Shown piece by piece: positions 7,213 to 12,242 of a DNA stretch of 12,242 nt. Numbering within the stretch: the stretch's first letter is position 1; each line of letters opens with the position of its first letter. The DNA lies in the NCBI GenBank assembly GCA_030838025.1, contig JAUTXM010000277.1, forward strand, positions 1 through 12,242. The letters are read 5' to 3'. Both the position numbers and the translations under genes were made by a program. This DNA comes from Acidimicrobiaceae bacterium. Lineage in GTDB: Bacteria; Actinomycetota; Acidimicrobiia; Acidimicrobiales; Palsa-688. A model generated the notes under the pieces. The model saw nothing but the letters and a program-made list of their open reading frames with translations, was not told where the DNA came from and ran no database searches.

Positions 7213-7542
7213 ATGGCGTTCGGACAGCAGTCGGGCCCTCCCGCGTCGAACAGGCAGGTGCAGGAGTTGTTAGCCCTCCTCCGAGACGCGGGCCACAGCG
7301 ACTTTCGCGACGCCCGCGGCCCGATGGGATTCAACCAGCGCCAGGCCGCGGGCAAGTTCACCCGCGACGAGGCGGCGGCCTTCATCGAACAGCTGCAGGA
7401 GGCTTCGCTCGCCGCGACGACTCCGGCCGAGGCCGAACCAGGACCCAGGTTGTCGGCGGACCAGCAGGCGATCCGCCGCATGCCCTCCCACGAGCTGGCC
7501 GCGGAACTGGACCGCCGAGGCTGGATCGTCATCGAACCGTAG
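7213..7542 (+). CDS. Small soluble protein of unknown function
   Basis: A 109-aa hydrophilic protein. It has an N-terminal helix-rich segment (RQVQELLALLRDAGHSDFRDARGPMGF, residues 14-40) and a segment around RQAAGKFTRDEAAAFIEQLQ (43-62). A Pro/Glu linker follows (about 65-80), then a C-terminal motif, IRRMPSHELAAELDRRGWIVIEP (87-109). I recognise the pattern as one seen in uncharacterised actinobacterial proteins but know no function. There is no signal peptide or membrane segment. ATG 7213 is chosen because the upstream in-frame extension to GTG 7033 is a repeat-derived, arginine-rich sequence; the ribosome binding site is weak. It appears to be a single gene, 119 bp ahead of the DGPF gene. 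Confidence 0.8.
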   Translation: MAFGQQSGPPASNRQVQELLALLRDAGHSDFRDARGPMGFNQRQAAGKFTRDEAAAFIEQLQEASLAATTPAEAEPGPRLSADQQAIRRMPSHELAAELDRRGWIVIEP

Positions 7543-7582
7543 AGGCGTCCGGCGAAAGAACCGGAAAGAACTTTCGTCGAAG

Positions 7583-7608
7583 TGTCGTATTCGCTCGTCG
7601 CCGTTCGT
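7583..7608 (+). promoter_or_regulatory. Candidate ECF42-type promoter before the DGPF gene
   Basis: From memory, ECF42 sigma factors recognise a TGTCGA-like -35 and a short CG-containing -10, and often transcribe their linked DGPF genes. TGTCGT (7583-7588), then CGTG at 7606-7609 after a spacer of about 17 nt, is a partial match located 54-79 bp before the DGPF start. Two direct repeats of GAAAGAAC (7554-7561 and 7564-7571) lie just upstream. The match is imperfect, so this is tentative. Confidence 0.25.
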
Positions 7609-7621
7609 GGACATGGGTGAA

Positions 7622-7643
7622 GGGCCCGGTACGGTACCGGCCC
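7622..7643. promoter_or_regulatory. Near-palindrome just upstream of the DGPF gene's ribosome binding site
   Basis: The core GGTACGGTACC (7628-7638) is palindromic around a central G, flanked by GGGCC on the left and GGCCC on the right with one extra C in the left arm. It ends 7 bp before the strong AAGGAG (7651-7656) of the DGPF gene. It could be an operator or a leader hairpin affecting ribosome access; no direct evidence decides. Confidence 0.4.
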
Positions 7644-7661
7644 CATGTGGAAGGAGTTCCC

Positions 7662-8015
7662 ATGAAGCAGTACCTGATGTCGGTGTACAACGTCGAGGGT
7701 GACGCCCCGTCGGCGGAGGAAATGGACAGCATCTACAAGGCGGTCGATGCTTTCAATACCGAGCTTCGGACCAAGGGCGCATGGGTGTTCGCAGGCGGGC
7801 TTCACCCCGCCGACACCGCCACCGTGGTACGGGCCAAGGACGGCGAGATCCTGACGACCGACGGACCCTTCGCCGAGACCAAGGAACAACTGGGCGGCTT
7901 TTGGGTCATCAAGGCCGCGGATTTGGACGAGGCGCTTGCACTGGCGTCCCAGGCGACGACGGCGTGCCGCGCGCCGGTCGAGGTCCGGCCCTTCCAGGAC
8001 GAGCCCGAGAGCTAG
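7662..8015 (+). CDS. YCII/DGPF-domain protein linked to an ECF42 sigma factor
   Basis: A 117-aa protein with a single YCII-related fold. It starts MKQYLMSVYN and contains GAWVFAGGLHP (39-49), the signature TTDGPF at 65-70 and the following AETKEQLGGFWVIKAADLDEAL. DGPF proteins are small ferredoxin-like proteins of unclear biochemical activity, commonly encoded next to ECF42 sigma factors and transcribed by them. The start at 7662 has an excellent AAGGAG 5 nt upstream, preferred over a longer frame from 7617. The sigma factor gene begins 20 bp after its TAG, so the two are almost certainly one operon. Confidence 0.93.
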   Translation: MKQYLMSVYNVEGDAPSAEEMDSIYKAVDAFNTELRTKGAWVFAGGLHPADTATVVRAKDGEILTTDGPFAETKEQLGGFWVIKAADLDEALALASQATTACRAPVEVRPFQDEPES

Positions 8016-8035
8016 CGGCGAGGGTTGCGGCCACG

Positions 8036-9280
8036 GTGTCCCGCACAGACGCCTCAGGGGCCGAGGGTGTCGAGCACGTCTTCCGCGTCGAGTTCGGCCG
8101 GGCGGTGGCCACGCTGGTCCGTCTCTTCGGTGATATCGACCTCGCCGAGGAGGCGGTCCAGCACGCCTTCGCGGTGGCCGTCCAGCGCTGGCCGGCCACC
8201 GGCATGCCACCCAACCCCGGAGGCTGGATCGTCACGACAGCGCGGAATCACGCCCTTGACCGCTTCCGCCGCGAGGCATCCCGCGACGACCGCCACCGCC
8301 AAGCGGCCCTGGTTCATCATCGCGACGAGCCCAAGGAGGCGGGACCCGTGCCCGACGATCGCCTCCGCCTGATCTTCACCTGCTGCCATCCGTCGCTGGC
8401 GACCAACGCCCAGGTGGCTTTGACGCTGCGCCTGCTCGGTGGCCTCGACACGAGCGAGATCGCCCGGGCGTTCCTCGTCCCCGAGACGACGATGGCGCAG
8501 CGCCTGCTCCGAGCCAAGCGCAAGATTCGTGCTGCCGGCATTCCGTACCGCGTTCCCGGCGACGCCGAACTTCCGGACCGGCTTCGGCCGGTGCTGGCCG
8601 TGGTCTATCTGGTTTTCAACGAGGGGTACCTGGCCACGGCGGGCGACGAGGTGCAGCGGGGCGACCTCAGTGCCGAAGCCGTCCGTCTGGCTCGCCTCCT
8701 GGCGCAGCTGATGCCCGATGAGCCCGAGGCGCACGGCCTCCTGGCGCTCTTGCTGTTGATCGAGGCCCGGCGCGCCGCTCGGGTGGCGCCCGACGGGTCG
8801 CTCGTCCTGCTTCCCGACCAGGACCGGTCGCGCTGGGACCAGGCCCTGATCGCCGAGGGCCATGGCCTGGTGGCGGCGTGCATCCGCCGCAACCAACCGG
8901 GGCCGTACCAGCTCCAAGCGGCGATCAACGCCGTACACACCGACGCACCGTCAGCGTCCGCGACCGACTGGTCGCAGATCCACCAGCTCTACGACCAGCT
9001 GCTGGCGGTCATGCCGACGCCGATCGTGGCGTTGAACCGCGCCGTTGCCGTGGCCGAGGTGCACGGCGCGGTGCTGGCCCTGGCCGTGGTCGACTCGCTC
9101 GACCTCGCGGGGTACCACCTGTTTCACGCCACGCGAGCGGACCTGCTGCGTCGCCTCGGCCGCCACGCGGAGGCGACCTCGGCCTACCAGGCGGCGCTCG
9201 GCCTGGTCGAGAATGCCGCCGAACGCCGGTTCCTCGAGCAACGCCGAGATTCGGTCCAAGAGAGCCACGGGGAGGGCTAG
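8036..9280 (+). CDS. ECF42-type RNA polymerase sigma factor with C-terminal extension
   Basis: The 414-aa product has sigma region 2 at about 13-80 (VFRVEFGRAVATLVRLFGD, DLAEEAVQHAF, GGWIVTTARNHALDRFRRE) and region 4 at about 110-165 with helix-turn-helix LDTSEIARAFLVPETTMAQRLLRAKRKIR. The FTCCHPSLA motif (114-122) and NEGY (195-198) are typical of this group. The rest is a helical, TPR-like extension of more than 200 residues, which in ECF42 proteins is needed for activity and replaces a classical anti-sigma factor. No anti-sigma gene is present. The start is GTG 8036, with GAGGG 11 nt upstream; no ATG fits, and the upstream frame overlaps the DGPF gene. Its TAG shares CTAG with the stop of the convergent phosphoesterase gene. 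Confidence 0.93.
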   Translation: MSRTDASGAEGVEHVFRVEFGRAVATLVRLFGDIDLAEEAVQHAFAVAVQRWPATGMPPNPGGWIVTTARNHALDRFRREASRDDRHRQAALVHHRDEPKEAGPVPDDRLRLIFTCCHPSLATNAQVALTLRLLGGLDTSEIARAFLVPETTMAQRLLRAKRKIRAAGIPYRVPGDAELPDRLRPVLAVVYLVFNEGYLATAGDEVQRGDLSAEAVRLARLLAQLMPDEPEAHGLLALLLLIEARRAARVAPDGSLVLLPDQDRSRWDQALIAEGHGLVAACIRRNQPGPYQLQAAINAVHTDAPSASATDWSQIHQLYDQLLAVMPTPIVALNRAVAVAEVHGAVLALAVVDSLDLAGYHLFHATRADLLRRLGRHAEATSAYQAALGLVENAAERRFLEQRRDSVQESHGEG

Positions 9281-10641
9281 CAGCGGGTCGGGACGAACGT
9301 CGCGGGTCGTGGGATTGCCGACTGGGCGATCGAGTTGATCTTCCCGAAGTCGAGGACGTCGGCAAGGTTCTTGGCGTTGGCGTCGCGAACGGTCAGGGGC
9401 TTCAAATTCCATCGCCATTCGATCATTCGCAGGATCGAGGTGTGCTCGTAGGGGCCGCCGTGCGCCACCCCCGATGGCGCGAAGGGCGACGCCACGATGC
9501 ACGGCACCCGAAACCCGAGCTGCCGGTAGTCCGGGGGTCCACCACAGCCGTCGACGCCGCAGCGGTGGTCGACCGTGGCGGGATCGGTGTCGTCGAGCAC
9601 CTTCGGTGGAGCGACGTGGTCGAAGAAGCCACCCCACTCGTCGTAGGTGATCACGAGGACGGTGCGCGGCCACTGCGGGCCGGCGCGAACGGCGTGAAAG
9701 ACGTCGGCGAGGAAGTTGTCGCCCAGCCGGACGTCGGCAAAGGGGTGCTGGTCGGATTCGAGGCCGTGGTCATTGTTGAAGGTGGGGTCGATAAAGGAGA
9801 CGTTGGGCAAGCTGCCCCCAGCCGCGTCGGCCAGGAAGCGGGAGAACGGTGCCGCGATTCGCAAGTACTTGAGGCCCCACAGGCCGATGAACGGGACGTC
9901 ACTGAAGTAGGAGCGGTGGCTGATCCCCGCCGCTGCCAACCGGTCCCAGATGGTCGGAAGGGTGGCCAGCTTGGTCGGCTCTGATGCCGCCGCCAGTGGT
10001 TCGAGGTTGTGGTCGCGGTCGGTCCGAGCAGCGTTCAGGTAGATCCGGTTCGGATACGTCTCGGACATGAGCGAGCAGAAGTAGCCGTCGAGGGCGGTGT
10101 AGTTCTGAGCCAAGGCGGCCAGTACGGGCAGGCCTGCCTCGGTGTAGTACCCGATGGGATAGGTGTCTTTGATCGACCGCGTGGACGGGGTCAGCAGCCA
10201 ACCATCGTTGCGCCCGCCGGCGAGCTGTATCTGGCCGCCCGCCCACGAATGGTCCGGGTCGGCGTTGCCGCACCCAGTGAAGTTGCGGCCGAGATCGTGG
10301 GTCGGGTGTTGGCGGCCGGTGCGATCGGGATAGGACAGTCCGCCTTGGCGGCCGTCGGCGCCGGGCAGCCAGCCCAGGAGGTGGTCGAATGATCGGTTTT
10401 CCAGCATGACGACGACGACGGTGTCAAAGGGAGGCTCACGTTCCGGCCCGCTCGACGGAGTCGCAGGAGCAGCAGCAGCACCAGCCGCAGCAGCACCAGC
10501 CGCAGAAGAAGAAGAAGGAGGATCCCCTGACCCACCCGACCGCCGCCCCGGCGACGTGCAGCCAGTGGCCAGCGCGGCCGGCCAGGCGGCGCCCACGCCG
10601 GCCGCCAGTGCCGCCTTCAGGAAGCGTCGTCGGGAGAGCAC
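9277..10641 (-). CDS. Tat-exported phosphoesterase (phospholipase C / acid phosphatase AcpA superfamily), probable lipoprotein
   Basis: A 454-aa protein. The N-terminus SRRRFLKAALAAG (3-15) is a textbook twin-arginine signal, and LATGC (24-28) gives a possible lipidation Cys28. A low-complexity Ser/Ala/Gly/Pro linker (about 35-68) precedes the catalytic domain. The domain shows the family motifs MLENRSFDHLLGW (79-91), SETYPNRIYLNAARTD (193-208), DPTFNNDHGLESDQHP (285-300), ITYDEWGGFFDHVAPP (331-346) and EHTSILRMIEWRW (399-411). These supply the metal- and phosphate-binding residues of phospholipase C-like enzymes. Expected activity is hydrolysis of phospholipid or other phosphoester substrates outside the membrane; specificity cannot be told. 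The start is GTG 10641 with GGAAGGA (10656-10650) 8 nt upstream. Confidence 0.93.
   Translation of the reverse strand: MLSRRRFLKAALAAGVGAAWPAALATGCTSPGRRSGGSGDPPSSSSAAGAAAAGAAAAPATPSSGPEREPPFDTVVVVMLENRSFDHLLGWLPGADGRQGGLSYPDRTGRQHPTHDLGRNFTGCGNADPDHSWAGGQIQLAGGRNDGWLLTPSTRSIKDTYPIGYYTEAGLPVLAALAQNYTALDGYFCSLMSETYPNRIYLNAARTDRDHNLEPLAAASEPTKLATLPTIWDRLAAAGISHRSYFSDVPFIGLWGLKYLRIAAPFSRFLADAAGGSLPNVSFIDPTFNNDHGLESDQHPFADVRLGDNFLADVFHAVRAGPQWPRTVLVITYDEWGGFFDHVAPPKVLDDTDPATVDHRCGVDGCGGPPDYRQLGFRVPCIVASPFAPSGVAHGGPYEHTSILRMIEWRWNLKPLTVRDANAKNLADVLDFGKINSIAQSAIPRPATFVPTRC
10474..10503. repeat. Two tandem 15-bp units encoding the Ala-rich linker
   Basis: AGCAGCACCAGCCGC occurs exactly twice (10474-10488 and 10489-10503), next to GAAGAAGAAGAAG (10505-10517). 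On the coding minus strand these give the Ala/Gly run and the SSSS run of the linker between the lipid anchor and the enzyme domain. The length is probably variable between strains. Confidence 0.75.
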
Positions 10642-10703
10642 GCCCTTGATCCTTCCCGCTCACGGCTCCGACGCGCCTTCGCGGCCGGTAGGTTGCAACG
10701 ATC

Positions 10704-11180
10704 ATTCCCGACGCCGACCTCGAAACGGTCACCCTCCTCCTCGGCCACCCGCCCCGCGGCCAGTTCGATGTGGTGGTGCGGAACCCGCAGGGCGTTCCGG
10801 TCGTGATCCGCAACGCTCCGCTGCTCTTCGATGGCACACCGATGCCGACCCGCTACTGGTTGGTCGGGGCGGCCGAACGCCTGCTGGTCGACCGGCTGGA
10901 GTCGGCGGGCGGGGTTCGCGCCGCCGAGGCGGTGGTCGACCCGGAGGAACTCGTCGCCGCCCACACCCGGTATGCGGTCGAGCGAGACGCCGCGCTACCG
11001 CAGGATTGGACCGGGCCGCGGCCCGCGGGCGGCGTCGGTGGAACCCGGCGGCGGGGGGGCGTCAAGTGCCTGCACGCCCATTACGCCTGGTGGCTGGCGG
11101 GGGGCGACGACCCGGTGGGCCGATGGGTCCAGGCCGAGGCCCGGTCAGAAGCGCCACCGCGGGGCGTGTCGGTTCGCTGA
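10704..11180 (+). CDS. DUF501-family protein, start codon non-canonical or damaged
   Basis: The protein carries the DUF501 pattern: LLGHPPRGQFDVVVRNPQG, VVIRNAPLLFDGTPMPTRYW, a Cys-His cluster VKCLHAHYAWWLAGGDDPVGRW, and GPRPAGGVGGT before it. In M. tuberculosis the family member Rv1025 (155 aa) precedes ppx2 (Rv1026), as here. The frame opens after a TAG at 10689-10691, but the first ATG/GTG/TTG in frame is GTG 10770, which would remove the conserved LLGHPPRGQFD segment. The coordinates given assume the rare start ATT at 10704 (158 aa); ATC 10701 is equally possible. GGTAGGTT (10687-10694) could be a weak ribosome binding site or a TANNNT -10 box. Its TGA overlaps the ATG of the next gene by one base. 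The biochemical function is unknown. Confidence 0.8.
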   Translation: MPDADLETVTLLLGHPPRGQFDVVVRNPQGVPVVIRNAPLLFDGTPMPTRYWLVGAAERLLVDRLESAGGVRAAEAVVDPEELVAAHTRYAVERDAALPQDWTGPRPAGGVGGTRRRGGVKCLHAHYAWWLAGGDDPVGRWVQAEARSEAPPRGVSVR

Positions 11181-12136
11181 TGGCCGGGGCGCCCGTGGCG
11201 GCCATCGACTGCGGCACCAACTCGACGCGCCTGTTGATCGCGGGCCCCCAGGGCGAGACGCGCGATCGGCGCATGCGGATCACCCGGTTGGGCCAGGGCG
11301 TCGACCAGGCCAAGGCGCTGGCGCCCGAGGCGATCGAGCGAACGCTGGCGGTGCTGCGGGAGTACCGCCAGGCCATGGACGCGGCGGGCGTGGCCCGCTG
11401 CCGGATGACCGCTACCTCGGCCGCTCGGGACGCGGCCAACCGGGACGACTTCTTCGCCGCCGCCGAAGCGGTCGTCGGCACCCGCCCGGAACTGCTCGGG
11501 GGCGACGAGGAGGCCCGGCTGTCGTTCGCGGGCGCCACCGCGTCCCTCGACCCGTCGGATGGCCCGTTTCTCGTCGTCGATATCGGCGGCGGTTCGACCG
11601 AGTTCGCGGTCGGCCCGGCGCCTGAGGGCGACGCACTTACCCAGATGGGGGTCGCCTCCATCGACGTGGGCTGCGTGCGCCTGACCGAGCGGTTCCTCCA
11701 CGCGGACCCGCCGAGGGCCGAGGAGCTGGCTCAGGCATTGGACGTCGTCAACGAGTACCTCGACGACGTCCGCCGCGAGATCCCCGAAGTGGACGACGCC
11801 CAACGCCTGGTGGGGCTGGCCGGGACCGTCAGCACCGTCGCCGCGGTCGAGATCGGCCTGGCGGAATACGACCCGGAGCGAATCCATCACTTCGTGCTGA
11901 CCAAGGACGCCGTCGAGGACGTGTTCCGCACCCTGGCCATGGAGAAGCGGGCGGACCGGGTGTTCAATCCCGGCTTGGAGGCGGCCCGGGCCGACGTCAT
12001 CGTCGGCGGCTGCGTGGTGCTGGTGGCCATCATGCGCCACTTCGGCTTCCGTGAGTGCCTGGTCTCCGAACAGGACATTCTGGACGGCCTGGTCATGTCG
12101 CTGTTGGGGGAAGACCACCAGGCGAGCCGTCGGTAG
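11180..12136 (+). CDS. Ppx/GppA-type exopolyphosphatase / (p)ppGpp phosphohydrolase
   Basis: A 318-aa protein of the actin-like ASKHA fold. AAIDCGTNSTRLLIA (7-21) is the phosphate-1 motif, TATSAARDAANRDDF (75-89) a family signature, VVDIGGGSTEFAVG (131-144) the phosphate-2 motif, and LVGLAGTVSTVAA (214-226) the adenosine/phosphate motif. This is the short, two-domain form found in actinobacteria, where members act on short-chain polyphosphate. ATG 11180 is used because it gives the usual N-terminus and overlaps the DUF501 stop (TGATG), so the pair is translationally coupled. The frame is open far upstream, but that part is antisense to the phosphoesterase gene and not coding. Confidence 0.94.
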   Translation: MAGAPVAAIDCGTNSTRLLIAGPQGETRDRRMRITRLGQGVDQAKALAPEAIERTLAVLREYRQAMDAAGVARCRMTATSAARDAANRDDFFAAAEAVVGTRPELLGGDEEARLSFAGATASLDPSDGPFLVVDIGGGSTEFAVGPAPEGDALTQMGVASIDVGCVRLTERFLHADPPRAEELAQALDVVNEYLDDVRREIPEVDDAQRLVGLAGTVSTVAAVEIGLAEYDPERIHHFVLTKDAVEDVFRTLAMEKRADRVFNPGLEAARADVIVGGCVVLVAIMRHFGFRECLVSEQDILDGLVMSLLGEDHQASRR

Positions 12137-12148
12137 CATGCGGTCCTA

Positions 12149-12242
12149 GTGCCCCATCCCGAGCGCATCCTGATGGGCCCCGGCCCATCCAATCCGTACC
12201 CCGAAGCGACCGAGGCCTTTACCCGGCCCATGCTCGGGCACC
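12149..12242 (+). CDS. N-terminus of a class V aminotransferase (alanine-glyoxylate/serine-pyruvate type), partial
   Basis: The frame from GTG 12149 runs off the window after 31 codons. It contains ERILMGPGPSNPYPEA and ends RPMLGH, which matches the N-terminal GPGPSN and LGH segments of PLP-dependent alanine-glyoxylate / serine-pyruvate aminotransferases. The GTG lies 12 bp after the Ppx stop, so the gene probably belongs to the same transcript. There is no clear ribosome binding site, and the nearby ATG at 12138 meets a stop after three codons. The catalytic lysine lies beyond the window, so the substrate cannot be judged. Confidence 0.82.
   Translation, partial: MPHPERILMGPGPSNPYPEATEAFTRPMLGH

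Noticed and set aside
6482..7273. 263-codon + frame across the DoxX gene and the gap
   Set aside because: Half is antisense to DoxX and the rest crosses the hairpin and repeats; no recognisable domain.
8054..8938. 294-codon minus-strand frame opposite the sigma factor
   Set aside because: Antisense shadow; the + strand carries clear sigma region 2 and 4 motifs.
10406..11179. Upstream 258 codons of the open frame leading into Ppx
   Set aside because: The first part is antisense to the phosphoesterase gene and the next part overlaps DUF501 in another frame. Its sequence is low complexity; the Ppx fold starts at 11180.

Overview
The window is high-GC DNA with dense coding, strong G/C preference at third codon positions and frequent GTG starts. 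Several families are typical of Actinobacteriota: an IniA/IniC-type dynamin pair, an MmpL-type RND transporter, an ECF42-type sigma factor with a DGPF protein, and DUF501 next to a Ppx/GppA phosphatase. A high-GC actinobacterium is well supported. Any finer placement, for example Acidimicrobiia, would be a guess. I see no rRNA, tRNA, CRISPR array, insertion sequence or phage gene; this looks like chromosomal backbone with accessory islands.

Layout. (1) 1-211: C-terminus of a membrane protein on +. (2) 212-479: a convergent intergenic stretch with three strong hairpins and short direct repeats. (3) 480-2711 (-): a 743-aa MmpL/RND transporter. Only 49 bp away and divergent from it, 2761-6254 (+) carries two dynamin-like GTPase genes overlapping by ATGA. 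Their sizes (670 and 494 aa) and motifs match mycobacterial IniA and IniC. A 12-bp perfect palindrome lies in the divergent gap. (4) 6311-6868 (-): a DoxX-family membrane protein, then 344 bp without a confident gene that hold a 16-bp-stem hairpin and a 15-bp tandem repeat. (5) 7213-7542 (+): a small soluble protein of unknown function. (6) 7662-9280 (+): a YCII/DGPF protein followed by an ECF42-type sigma factor with a long C-terminal extension. (7) 9277-10641 (-): a Tat-exported phospholipase C/acid phosphatase-type phosphoesterase whose stop shares the same CTAG as the sigma factor stop. (8) 10704-12136 (+): DUF501 protein and Ppx/GppA phosphatase, overlapping by one base; DUF501 has no canonical start codon covering its conserved N-terminus. 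(9) 12149-end: the N-terminus of a class V aminotransferase.

How the parts may work together. The transporter/dynamin locus reads as one envelope module. In mycobacteria, iniBAC responds to cell-wall and MmpL3 inhibition, and IniA is a membrane-fissioning dynamin. Here a dynamin pair sits back to back with an MmpL transporter, with room for one shared operator. The DGPF-ECF42 pair is a known stand-alone regulatory unit without a classical anti-sigma factor. DUF501-Ppx is a conserved actinobacterial housekeeping pair, usually near eno and an ftsB/divIC-like gene; here that left flank is replaced by the divergent phosphoesterase gene. The MmpL-IniA-IniC arrangement is the best candidate for a little-described system in the window.
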